DNA of 28,267 bases, taken from positions 284,353 to 312,619 of the forward strand of contig NW_001865078.1 of NCBI RefSeq assembly GCF_000002865.3, in the 5' to 3' direction. The DNA comes from Monosiga brevicollis MX1 (lineage: Eukaryota > Opisthokonta > Choanoflagellata > Craspedida > Salpingoecidae). Numbering within the stretch: the first letter of the stretch is position 1; every line of letters begins with the position of its first letter. The notes under the pieces are model-generated. The model made no database searches. It was not told the DNA's origin and saw only the letters and a program-made list of their open reading frames with translations. Below are positions 11,236 to 22,300 of this stretch, one piece after another. The translations under genes and the position numbers were made by a program.

Positions 11236-11748
11236 CTGGCGGACCGGCTCTCTACGAGCGATTGGTTTTTTAAATGGCCCTCACGTCCCATTCCTCTCTG
11301 TTGCCATGGGGAGGTCGGTTGATGTGGAGCGGGTCGCTCTTATTTTCTCCACTCTGCCATCGCTCGCGCATCCGGTTCATCAGCTGATGGTCGGCCTGAG
11401 CATGGTACAATGTATGCCAATTGACATGTGAATCCAACGTCTACTTTGTGTGTGTTTTTTTTTTTTTTTTTAAGCCTTGAAGGTGCATCGATCAGAGCAC
11501 AACGGGTTTTTGTGTGGCCATTGATGATCAGCAGGCATCTCGGACCGAGCGAGACTACCCATATACATGCGCAATGCCAGACACCAGACACCCGTCATCA
11601 AACGGAATACCAGGCGGCAACTCGATGATGTGCGTGCGCGCCCATAGGAAACGACGGACGACGGACTGGCAGCGCTACCTGTGCACAACCCCCGCTTCGG
11701 CGTGTGCTATAAATAGACGATCGGTCGCTTGACCGGACACACGTAGTT
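11236..11748. other. Intergenic: IFT81 3' flank and a TATA-like motif
   Basis: This stretch should carry the IFT81 3' UTR. It includes a run of about 17 T (about 11455-11471), a short CCAGACACCAGACACC tandem near 11578, and a TATAAATA motif at 11708-11715. No coding sequence is supported. The TATA-like motif is about 860 bp from the next start codon and may simply belong to the AT-rich island that follows. Confidence 0.5.
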
Positions 11749-12075
11749 GATATCTACCACAACTCGATATTTGTCTTCACAAACTCTCTTTATGAACATT
11801 ATTGTTCCGTCTATTTGTTAATATTTGGCCACAACAACCTTGTAGGACTCGTCTTATGGGAAAAAGAACTACGCAGGAGTAGATACAACGATAACCCAAG
11901 ATCCTACTACAATAACATGTATGTGTACCACAGGATCCTATTATTTTACGACGTAAGCTATGAGTTGTTACCAATGCAAGATAAGCTTAATTAATATTTT
12001 ATCTGCAATATCCTCTACCCCACATACTATAACATTATATCAAGGCTCAATAACAAGTAGATCGTGGTCGATATC
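11749..12075. mobile_element. AT-rich island bounded by inverted repeats; possible remnant element (MITE-like or solo LTR)
   Basis: This ~330-bp stretch is clearly richer in A+T than its surroundings. Its edges carry an imperfect inverted repeat: GATATCTACCACAA at 11749-11762 matches the reverse complement of 12062-12075 (GATATCGACCACGA) at 12 of 14 positions. Nested inside, 11816-12055 begins TGTTA and ends TAACA, the form of a copia-type LTR end. I found no target-site duplication, primer-binding site or coding part, so it is a fossil at most and the family is undecided. Confidence 0.3.
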
Positions 12076-12104
12076 TATCCGACTCTGGAACGATCACCAA
12101 GAGT

Positions 12105-12252
12105 TGCTCTCTCTCTCTGTGTCTCTCAAACTTCCGCAGACTCTCTCAAACTCTCTCAATCTCTCTCATTTTTCTTTACGATCATTGATACATTCTCTCT
12201 CTCTCCGTCTCTCTCTCTACGAGATCGACGCTCTCTCTCTCTCTCTGTGCCG
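12105..12252 (+). repeat. Degenerate CT-rich tract upstream of the membrane-protein gene
   Basis: CT dinucleotide runs mixed with CTCTCAAA and CTCTCATTT variants, ending about 320 bp before the start codon at 12571. It lies between the AT-rich island and the candidate leader exon. Confidence 0.8.
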
Positions 12253-12336
12253 TTTGCCTTTGATCGCGTGCTCATTTTTTCATTTTTCATCTCAAGGAGG
12301 ATCAAGTGCCGGCGGGACGACAGAGCGACAGAACCG

Positions 12337-12561
12337 GTGAGTCCTTGGGCTTGTGTGCTCCCCGTTGGCCTGCGAGTTGTTGTTGTTGTTGTTGTGTGTG
12401 TGTGTGTGTGGTCGGCGGCTGCTTGATCGCTTGATGGGGCGGGGGGGAGGCAGATTGCCATCGGGATGGATCGAGTGTGTGTGTGTGTGTGTGTGTGTGA
12501 TCCCGAAGCCACTCTCTGGAGGCTCATGCGAGCTGCTGTTGTCTCGTCCTGGTGTTGGTAG
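12337..12561 (+). other. Candidate 5' UTR intron of the type I membrane-protein gene
   Basis: A consensus donor (ACCG|GTGAGT) at 12337 and an acceptor (GTGTTGGTAG) ending at 12561 leave nine bases before the ATG at 12571. The stretch contains (GTT)n(GT)n at about 12376-12409 and a second (GT)n at about 12475-12499. Support is from splice-site form and placement only. Confidence 0.45.
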
Positions 12562-12570
12562 GTGGTCAAG

Positions 12571-14154
12571 ATGCTGGGTCTGCAATCTTGGCATCATGCC
12601 CTTTTCCTGGCCGCCGTGCTGGTCTGCGGTACGTCCCAATCTGCGCGACATTTGGTCCGGGCCTTTGCGTAGCCTCTCACAAACTGATGTTGCCCGAACA
12701 GCGTCGCTGTCCGCTGTGACGGCCGATCCCATCACGGTGCGCACCACGTACATCGGCAGGTCCTGCGGTACCTTTGAGTACGCGTCCGCCTTCTATCCCA
12801 TCTGCACTCGCACTCGCTTCAGCTACATCAACAACGATTCGCTCGTGGACGACGATGATGCCTACGTCCCAAACGTTGAAGATGATGACGACACCCCTGC
12901 CAAGAGCGACGACGACACCCCTGCCAAGGGCGACGATGACACCCCTGTCAAGAGCGACGATGATGATGGTCACAAGGCCAACGACGATGACAAGGCCCCA
13001 GCTCGCGATCGACGCGCCGACGATGATGCTGGCGATGATGACGACGGCGTCCCCGACGGCGTGCTTGTCCCCCATGGAGATTACAATTACGTTATTTCAC
13101 AGCTTGTGTGTTCGGTACGCCCTGCCCGTGCATCCACCGGTACCCAAACTTTTTTTTTTTTTTTCTTTTTTTTTTTTTTTTTCGGGTCCTGGTGCCATGT
13201 GGGGCCTGGCCGCTTACTCAAAATGCCAAACCTGCTCTGTCACGCCCTCAGTCTTCAGCTGTCACGAACCAATACTACGCCGACTGGAACTGCGGTCGCA
13301 CGGCCCCATTTGCCGCCGCTCTGGCCAAACCCAAAACGTGCCTCGTAGAGCATGACTCAGAGCATAGCGAATACTTTCAGTGCATCAACTCTCCTTCCGA
13401 GTATACCACCCCCGATCAAGCCCTCTGGATTGCCCACTCGGAAACCAACGGTGGCCCGACAATCATGGCTGAAACCCGGCCCTGGAACACCTGCCTCACC
13501 TTTGAATCCGTGCCCACCGCCTACCCCGCGGCGCGTGCCTACATCTTGAGTGCCACCGACGACCTCCAAACTGTACGGCTCCCTCCAACTGATTGTCTCA
13601 CGCTTCAGGCCTTGTCTTGGTTCAAGCCCGGCCTTGTGTGGCATGCCATTCCCCCTTGCTGACGCCAGTACCATCTGATTTCGTCGGTTGTTGCTCATCT
13701 GCTTGTCCGCCCGTCACACGCATAGATCAAAGTCGCCATGTACGCCGCCACCAATTGCCTTGACTCCTCCAGTGTCGGCATTTGGACACAGCCCGTCAAC
13801 ACCTGCTTCAACGCCAAACAGCAAGGCTTCGAGTACGATTCGGCCTTGAAATACGTCTTCTTCTCCAACGAGCTGCCTTCCCAAGCAGGTACGCCCCCTC
13901 CCTTTTTTTTTTTTTTTTTTTTTTCGTACTGGTGACGCAACGACCGTTATTAGTCCTGCTCATCCTTCGCAATTGTCCAACACTCGTCCTGGTTCTGCGC
14001 CCCCGCCCTGATGCACACCTTAGGTGGCAAGGCCCAGCCACTCACAGGTGGCGAGGTGGCGGCCATTGTCGTCTGCTTGGTTGTCTTTGTTTGCATCGTC
14101 ATTGGTGTTGTCGCTTATCAAAAACGCAAGAGCGCATCGTACAACTCCATTTAA
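12571..14154 (+). CDS. Type I membrane protein with Asp-rich repeat and YNSI tail (unknown family)
   Basis: Exons: 12571-12628, 12702-13114, 13252-13572, 13726-13888, 14024-14154 (TAA). All phases agree, giving 361 residues. I do not recognise the family. The N-terminus is a clear signal peptide (HHALFLAAVLVCASLSAVTA, cleavage likely just before DPITV). One N-glycosylation sequon (NDS) follows near residue 63. Residues ~70-130 are highly acidic, with three 8-residue units of the form DDDTPAKS. Cys-containing segments follow. Two share the motif TRPWNTC / TQPVNTC, each followed by a Tyr/Ser-rich stretch, so they look like a degenerate internal repeat. Near the end is a single transmembrane helix (AAIVVCLVVFVCIVIGVVAY), then a 10-residue basic tail ending SASYNSI. 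YNSI fits the YxxPhi endosome/lysosome sorting signal, placed at the very end as in LAMP proteins. A lysosomal or endocytic surface role is inferred; a flagellar or collar surface protein is also possible. Confidence 0.8.
12884..12955 (+). repeat. 24-bp coding minisatellite (Asp-rich 8-residue unit, three copies)
   Basis: Three adjacent 24-bp units at 12884-12907, 12908-12931 and 12932-12955 encode D-D-D-T-P-[AV]-K-[SG]. Differences are mostly at third codon positions, so the peptide pattern is better kept than the DNA. Looser Asp-rich sequence continues to about 13060. Confidence 0.9.
13149..13182 (+). repeat. Long poly(T) tract in intron 2 of the membrane-protein gene
   Basis: Two T runs of more than 12 bases separated by a single C, inside intron 13115-13251 but about 70 bp from the acceptor. 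A similar T run occupies about 13902-13924 in intron 13889-14023 of the same gene. Confidence 0.9.
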
Positions 14155-14467
14155 ACATGCCGGCCTTGATACCTCAACTGCCATACCCGTACAAAACAAA
14201 ACTGTGTTTTTTTACTTTTCTTTTTGAGTTTGACCGCCAACAACAATATAACGTTTGGAATGTTGATGCCCTATCCAATCGATATACCTTTGCTATTTTG
14301 ACTGATGAGTTGCTTTCACGTTGGAATTTTTCAAATACAGTCATGACCTCAGGGCTTGCACGGGGTCTAGCCGAAGAGCAAGGGCATTAACTTTCCAGCC
14401 CTTTCATTTTCTTGAAGTGATATGGAGCAACGAACACCACCTCTTTGGGTGCCAATTTAAATATGAG

Positions 14468-14499
<32 letters not shown>

Positions 14500-14592
14500 A
14501 AAAATTTAGAATAAATTGGACTCTCCTAGCATGCAAGTGGTGCATGTAGGTGCTCGATCAATTCCTATCTTGATACGTCAGGTATACTCTCA
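14155..14592. other. Tail-to-tail intergenic region with A29 tract
   Basis: The 3' ends of the membrane-protein gene and ADCK1 converge here. It contains an uninterrupted run of 29 A (14468-14496) and, just after it on the + strand, AATAAA at 14510-14515, a candidate polyadenylation signal. No coding sequence is supported. Confidence 0.6.
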
Positions 14593-17566
14593 TCAAACCG
14601 CACTTTGGGGACGAGGACCGTAGCCCAGTCGTGCATCGAGCTCTTGGCTCATGTTGCGTTCCATCATCTACCACAATGTCGTGCGGTTTTGGAAACGAAT
14701 TCGCAATCAGGCCAGGCAAGTTTGCGACAGGGCTGACTCGCTTCGCATGACAGGATGTGGTCAATCATGGACTTACGTCTTCAATGCCACCCACATCACG
14801 TCGGCGCACCCACATGTTCACTTGCCGCCACAACTGTGTGGCATGATGTGCCAAATCAATGGCCACGAGCCGCAAGCTATGAATGTCAAAAGCACCAAAT
14901 CAAAGAATGGTGACAACCTCGAACAAATGCCATGGGCACAGGCTGAAACGGCCAATCGCGGTAGAAGGGGGTCGGATGGGACCTTCGTACCGAAAGTCGA
15001 GGAGCATGGACTTGGCACGAAGCCACTCCCACCATGAACGATCTGCTTGCAGCAGGCCCCTTTGGTTGGCGCGTTCAGAACGCGAGAGTTCGAGGCCCTG
15101 AACGGCCGTCTTCGCACGGGAAGACAAGGCACATCGGAGCGAGTTGATGAGTAATGAAAGCAGACCTATTGAGAAGCAAAGGCCAACTTGGGATTGAAAC
15201 TATTCGAGACAGACCTGAGCAAAAATGTTGACGCGATTGACGACGGACCCAGCAGCCTTGTTATTGCCGCGCAGGCAATTCATGGTGCGGCCGAGAATCA
15301 CCAGTTCGGAGGGAATCTTGTGAGTCTCCTTGAGCAATTCGCGCACCCGATTCTTAGCCTCCACCTGAAACTGCATCAGTTGCTATCAGGAGGCGTGATG
15401 CAGTCCATGACATCCATTTCATGGTTGGGAAACAATGGAGCATGAAAAACAGGGGGTCAGCGGCACATCAACCAGTAGACGATCAAGCCAAGAAAACGGG
15501 GAAAACAAAGATGAAAGAGAAAAAAAAAAAAAGCGACGAAGCGAACCTCTTTGGTCAGTTCCTCGGGACGAAGTCGACGGGCGCTCTTTTTGCCAAAAGG
15601 CCGGAACAGCTGAAGGCTGGCAAAGAGCTCCGAGTCGTGGATGCCCCAGTCAGTGCACACTTCTTTCAGGGCCTTGAAGTCGGTCAAGATCAGGCTCTGG
15701 ATTTGGGACAAGTCATCGAGGTCAACTGGCAAAACGGGCGCAATGGTGCAGGGGTGCGGTGCGGACTACAGGCCCCACCTTCCAAAGCTTGCAGTATTGC
15801 AAGCGAAATTCTTCGCGTTGGCAAACGTAGAGACCATGGTCAATGATGACGACCTGTTTCAGAACCGGTGTGGTGAGATACCAAAGCGGTTGGTTGAGAG
15901 AGCGTTGAATGGTGTGGACATGAGGAAGAGTCGTGCCTCTGACCTGGTGCTGTGTTTTGGGGTTGCCTGGTTCTTGTCGAACAATAATGTTGCCAGGGTG
16001 GGGATCACCATGCACGCGGCCGCTGATAAAGAGCTGGTGAGCAAAAGCCCGCATGGTCGTGGTCATGACATCCTTGATGCTGAAACCTAATCCACGCGGG
16101 GCCGTGCCAGTGTCAGGAAAAAGGCAAGGCAGGGGCACCGGGCTGTGCGAGTTCAATGCAAGATGAGCTTGAGGTGGGAAAATTTTTATGGCGCGAAAAA
16201 GACCAACCTTTCGCTTGTAGTTCAGCGGTTTTGGATAGTTTGTCTCCGACAATCCATTCTTGGACCATGACGCGGGGCCGACTAAACTCGTCGTAGACTC
16301 GAGGCACATACACGTGTGGCACATGGCCTTCAAGGTCTTGCTGTGAAGCAGGGAACGTTGGAGCGCGATTTTGAGATTGAAGTTGCAAGGCAGGTGTTTA
16401 AATGGGCGATAGCGGGGGGGGGCTAGGGCATGGGGGGCTCAAAGCATCATGACACCTTGGCCTGCTTGGTAAAGTTGGCCTCGCTGCGAAAGTCGGCTTC
16501 CAAGGTGATGCTTTTGCAGAGGTCATGTGTGGTCCAGTAGAGGGGTAGATCAAAGGTCCACTCAAACGCTTTGACCATGATTCGGTAGCACCAGAGATCA
16601 AAGGGCATCTGGGAGGATCGAGTGAACCGTGCATATGTGTCAGGCAAACAAGGGCGGACGGGGTCGGGGGGCTGCAATTGAGTTTGCAGCCCATGGAGGG
16701 GCATGGCTACCTGGTAGCGGATGTTGGGCTTTTGGACCTTGACAGCCACCTCAGTCCCGTCGTGGAGTTTGGCGTGGTGGACTTGGGCAATCGAGGCCGA
16801 GGCCACGGGCTGGCGATCGAATTCGGCAAAGATTTCGTGCGGGGCCAGGCCATTGAAGTCTTCGCGAAAGACCTTGCACACCTCGTCGTAGTCGACATAT
16901 GGAGCTTGATCCTAATGAAGATTGAGCAGGCAGCAAGGTTTTTGCCAAAGGATGAGAACAAGAGGAAGAAGAAGAGAAAGAGGAAGAAAAGGAGGAGGAA
17001 GAAGAAGAGAGTGGGGCAGGCGACGAGGGGGCCCCGACCTGGAGGGCTGCAAAGAGCTGGCCAAAGGCTGGCGGCATGATGTGGTTCATCAAAGAGACGG
17101 ATTGGCCCAGCTTGATGTAGAGGCCAGCGTTGACGCAGCAAATGTTGTACCTACAAAGAGGATTTGGGCGTCAGCTTGCAGCACCCGAGGGACTCGGGAA
17201 AGCGGCGGGACGGGGCCGGAACGGGCATGTGGGACGAACCAGCGCTGGGCGACACGGGCGTGAATATCGTCGATCGCTTCTGGGTGACGATCGAGGTCAA
17301 TCTTGTAGTCGTACACGGTGGCAATGGCAGCAAAGAGCTAAACGGGTGGATCGACAGCGAGAAGCAAAGAGTTGTGAGCCGGTCGCTCGGGAGCACGGGG
17401 CGGGGGAGGCACGGGGCGCGGTCAGCTCGGGTCGTACGGTGCGGACGTTGCGATTGAAGCGCTCATAGCAAAAGTGGGTGTCATATTGATGAGCAGCCAG
17501 CGCGGTGACGGCAAGGGTCGACTTGATCGGATTGCGCCGCAGCCAGCGCGTCAGGCTCGCCGCCAT
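14593..17566 (-). CDS. ADCK1: ADCK1-type UbiB/ABC1 atypical kinase (mitochondrial)
   Basis: Exons in gene order: 17566-17438, 17337-17240, 17150-17039, 16911-16711, 16608-16456, 16340-16208, 16086-15944, 15853-15779, 15696-15547, ~15364-15215, ~15165-14991, 14876-14777, 14667-14593 (TGA); about 560 residues (human 523). Family hallmarks are present: KxGQ (YIKLGQ, ~residue 89), the Ala-rich loop in place of a Gly-rich loop ([11 protein letters not shown], ~148-158), the ATP-site lysine (VAVKVQKP, K171), an [10 protein letters not shown] segment, HGDPHPGN (~301-308) and the metal-binding DHG (VVIIDHGLY, ~328). DHGLY followed by [11 protein letters not shown] is the ADCK1 form; most relatives have DFG. 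The basic N-terminus ([16 protein letters not shown]) fits mitochondrial import. ADCK1 relatives affect mitochondrial membrane and lipid homeostasis; the substrate is unknown. The exon 10 start could be 15370 (a second AG). The exon 10/11 junction does not keep frame in any ordinary model; downstream exons are mutually in phase. Confidence 0.9.
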
Positions 17567-17748
17567 CCTCCCCGGTGCCTTGAAGCCCCCCGTCCCGAGC
17601 CAGCTCACACCACCACCGGCAGTCACCTCCTTGCGCTTCACCACTGCCACTGGCTTGAGGTGTTCACACGTCCAACACCAGCACCCCTCCACACACACGT
17701 GTGTGTGTGTGTGTGTGTGATGCGATGCCGTAGTCCTTTTTTTTTTTT

Positions 17749-18010
<262 letters not shown>

Positions 18011-19051
18011 GAGATTGGTAGAGGGCTCCAGTGAAAGTTGATGTGCTGTATTCATACAGCGGTTCTCTCCTCTCTCCTCTGTGCCTGCCTTGCCTTCCTT
18101 GCCTTGTTTCAAGCAACAGGGGTATGCGGGGCTGCCAGTCAGAGGTACATCCAAAAAGCGAGAGTGAACCAGGGGGAAGGGGCAGAAGGGAGCGAGCTGG
18201 CGGGGCGGGGGGTGCTCGTGTCGAGTGTAAGAGGGCTGTAATGAGCAGGAGCTTGAATGGCCCCGAAACGGTGGTGTAATCTTGAGAGGGGCAGCTCGTT
18301 TGGTGGGGCATTATCGTGAGAGACAAGGGCTAAGCAAGCTTGTTCCAGAGGTTGGATTCGGGTAGAAATATGCCTTGATACGCTTTTTGCTCTGACATAT
18401 GGTCTGACAAACAGTGTATTACAACAAGTGTTTACAACGTAATTTTAGGCAGACGCGACAAAGCGTGAAATTTGTTTCGCTTTATAATAATCTGACAAAG
18501 CATCGTGGAGCCTTTGATCAGTCTCTGATGCAGGTCCAGCTCCGTCTAAACTCTCTGCCATCACCTTTCTTTCTCCACTGATCAAAATCACATTTCAAAG
18601 CCTCTCTCTGACCACTGACCGTTTTCATTCTCCCTCCTCTCCGTCACCGCCGTCACGCTCGTCGGCATTTTTGTTACATTTGCATTTGGCGGTCGCACCA
18701 CTGACCCAACACGGCAGCGCGGACGCTCAGACCTCTCCTCTGACGCCTGTCCTGCTTGTCAACGGATTGGAGGATCCCGGCTACTTGTGCATCACTGGCC
18801 TGTCTCGTTGCCTGTCACCGTCTCGTTTCTGGTATTCGTTGTGCCATTTTGGCCCCAGCGTCCTTCATCGCTCGCCTGTTGGAACGGGTCACTCGAGCGT
18901 GTCAAGGCCGAGCAATGGTGGCCTGAGCGGCTGTGCCGTGATCTGCCGAGGTCCCAGCGCTCACCTGCGAGATAATATAGCACGGAAGCCAACAGCGTGC
19001 ATTGCATACCCTTGCACCTGTGTGGCCCTCTTTGATCTGACCTGATAAGAG

Positions 19052-19298
19052 GTGCGTGCGGCTTTCGTTCTTCTACCCTCGCTCAAACTTGGGCATCAAA
19101 CGCGCGCGCGCGCACACACACAAGCAGGCCCAAAAGCGATGCCTGTTGCTACCCTTTTTCCCTCTGCCTTTGGGCTTTGCTTGACATCATGGCGCGCGCT
19201 CTGGCCCACATCGCCTCTTTACGCTTGAACCCCTGGTACTCTTCTGACACATTTTCTTTCCTCTCTCACACCCGCTGCGATTCGCGTTGGCGCTGCAG
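19052..19298 (+). other. Candidate 5' UTR intron of KIF13
   Basis: A donor of the common local form (AGAG|GTGCGT) at 19052 and an acceptor (GGCGCTGCAG) ending at 19298 would leave 24 bases before the ATG at 19323. It includes the CG/CA dinucleotide run. Only splice-site form supports it. Confidence 0.35.
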
Positions 19299-19322
19299 AC
19301 ACCAACCAACGTTACCAGTATC

Positions 19323-22300
19323 ATGAGCAAGGTTCAAGTTGCCGTCCGTGTGCGGCCCTTTAACAAGCGCGGTTGGTACCCCATTTGAAAAAAAAAAAAA
19401 AAAAATACACGCCTTTCAACTTACCCACCCCCGCTCAAATCTCGGCCTCGACCCACAGAGGAAAAGCTAAAGTGCAAGCTGGTCATGGCCATGCAAAACT
19501 CCTCAACCATCCTCTTTGGCAACGACAAGCTCCCTGAACTGCGGCAAAACAGAGCCGAAAAGGTGATTGCCCTTTCACTCGCCGCTCACCCTTTGTCGAG
19601 CCCATGTGTTACGTGTGCCAACGACCGGACCCCCACCCCCCACCCTCATGTATCTGCTTCATGCGCCGCGAGTAGACCTTTACCTTTGACCATTCCATCT
19701 GGTCTGTCAATCCCGACGATGAAAACTTTGTCGGTGCGTCTTTGCATCCGTGTGGAAGAAGCAGGACCAACCACACACAAGCCCCTTGGCGCCATCGTGA
19801 TGCCCTGGCTACGGACCCATCATACACTTCCATATGCACACCCGCGCGCACACATGCCTGCCTTAACACAACCCGACCCTGGGCTTAAATCAAGAACATT
19901 CTCCAAGCGCCATCGCTCACCGTCGCTCACCGTCGCGTCTCCTCTAATTTAGGTCAAGAAGAGGTCTACGCCAAACTGGGGGTCAATGTTCTGAAGAGTG
20001 CTCTTGAGGGATTTAACGTGCGTGTGTCTTGTATCGACTCGCCCGCTTTTTTATTTTGATTGTTATTCCGAGTGGACAGGCTTCAGCACAACAGGTTGGG
20101 GTGTCAAAACATGCCCTTAATGATCCCCACCTCGCCTCGACAATGCTTGCAGGCATGCATTTTTGCTTACGGTCAGACGGGCTCGGGCAAGTCCTATACC
20201 ATGATGGGCGGAGGAGATGAAGCCACCAAAGGATTGATCCCACGCCTCTGCCACAACCTCTTTGCCACCATCACCGAGGTTTGCTCTCGGCTTCCGGGCA
20301 CCCGTGCCACCTACCATTGAAACAGCAATTCCCATCTTCACCCCGCCGTCGGCTACACGAATGTACAACGCAGAACGAAGATGACAACCTGACCTTTCGC
20401 GTCGAAGTGTCATACCTCGAAATCTACAATGAACGCGTTCGCGATTTACTCGGTGATGTCAAGGGCCAAAAATCTCTCCGTGTGCGCGAGCACCAGATCC
20501 TTGGACCCTATGTGGAGGGCCTGACCAAACTCGCTGTGCGAGATCATTCAACCATTTTGCGACTCATGGAGGTCCGTTGCAACCTGGCCATCTTCGAATT
20601 GGACCGATCGAGGCATGTGGCTCACGCTCGCGTCTGGCCCAACGGCAATAGGAGGGAAACCAGTCGCGCACGGTAGCAGCGACCAGCATGAATTCGGAAT
20701 CCTCGCGCTCTCACGCCGTCTTTAGCATTGTGGGTCGGCGCCAGGCCTGCTGCCAACCTTTGTGCACTTTTCAAAGGCATCGTTCGACCGCTCACTCGTG
20801 ACGCCTCGATAGACGGTGACCCAAGAACATTATGATCCAGTGTCCGAGCACACTGGCCAAAAAGTTTCCAAGATCTCCCTGGTTGATCTGGCCGGCAGCG
20901 AGCGCGCCAGTGCGTGGACACGGGTCACCCATGCCACGCCAGTGGCACTCCAACTTTAGCTCATGCCTGCCCTCGATGTGTTTCTGCGTCCCGTCTGACA
21001 GATAAGACGGGGGCCACGGATGCCCGCCTGAAGGAGGGAAGCAACATCAACAAATCTCTGACCACCCTTGGTCTGTGCTCCTCGCCTCACGCCCAGAAGC
21101 AATTTTACCGATTCCTGCTGTAATAGCTTGCTCATTGTCGCCGGCACGCTCCTGCAGGTATCGTCATCTCAGCTCTTGCAGATGCCTCAAGCAAGCGGTC
21201 CAAGGAAAACGCATTCATACCCTATCGAGATTCAACCCTGACCTGGCTCCTCAAGGACAATCTGGGTGGCAACAGCAAAACCGTCATGGTGGCAACCGTC
21301 AGCCCGGCCTCAGACAACTATGATGAAACCCTCTCGACGCTCCGGTGAGTCGTCGCACCGCACCGCAGCTCAGGCTTGCCCTCGTCGATCATATGTTCAC
21401 TTTGCTTGTTTCGTCGCGTTTGCGCCCTCCTCAACCCAACAGATATGCTGATCGCGCCAAACGCATTGTCAACAACGCCGTGGTCAACGAAGACCCTTCC
21501 GCCAAAATCATTCGACAGTTGCGGGAGGAAGTGGAGACACTTCGTGCCCAGCTTGGGGGTGGTGCGTCGTGCGCCTACACTGGTCTTTTTGTCGTTGTTT
21601 TCAGCAGTCACGCAGTCACTCATCACTCAAATTTGCCTCCTCGCACCATAGGGGCTGGCAATTTGACTGACAAGGAGCTTCTCTCCCGACTCAAGGAGAA
21701 CGAGAGCCTCATGGCTGAAATGGAGCTTTCCTGGGAACAAAAGCTCAAGGTGCGCCAAACCCGGAGATAGCGTGCTCTCAATGCGTAACACAGCTCAGTT
21801 GACCTCGTGTCCAACAGATGGCAGAGGAGACGATGGAGCAGCGCCAACGTGAGCTTGAGGAGATGGGTATCTCCATTAATCAGGCAGGCGTAGCTATTGA
21901 CCGGGACAAGTTTTACCTTGTCAACCTGAACGAGGACCCTGCCATGTCTGACATGCTGGTCTACTACCTCAAGGTTGGTTATCGGCGTTTCTCTTGTTTC
22001 TTTTCTCTTACCACCACGCAGGCACACCCCCTTTTGTTCGCCAAGGGACAGGGAAGAGTCACGCCAGGTCAAGTCTCACTTTTTTTTTTTTTTTTTTTTT
22101 GTAGAAGGACAAAACCACCGTGGGCAGCGCTGATGGCCAGGACATTGTTTTGCAAGGCATTGGCTTGCGACCACAGCACGCCATCCTCACTATTCATGAT
22201 GGCATGGTGCGTTTGTTGGCCCGCAGCTCTGTTGTCTTTATATTTGATTTTTTGTTTCCCTGCTCACCGTACTTTGGTTTGCTATACCCAGCTGTTAGTT

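Noticed and set aside
11816-12160. A full LTR retrotransposon starting at the TGTTA end
   Set aside because: No primer-binding site, purine tract, second LTR or gag-pol coding sequence follows. At most a solo LTR fossil is possible.
14468-14515. A29 tract as the tail of a processed retrocopy
   Set aside because: The sequence before it is the ordinary 3' flank of the membrane-protein gene, and no target duplication was seen.
14818-15132. Alternative frame for the ADCK1 C-terminus (104 residues, Cys/Pro-rich)
   Set aside because: It does not continue into the next exons, while the other frame joins in phase to two further exons with good splice sites ([16 protein letters not shown]).
18671-19045. 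124-residue open frame upstream of KIF13
   Set aside because: There is no recognisable domain and no splice-linked continuation. It lies in the promoter or leader region.
19485-19952. 155-residue open frame spanning the second and third KIF13 exons
   Set aside because: It reads through introns. The spliced kinesin frame explains the coding parts.
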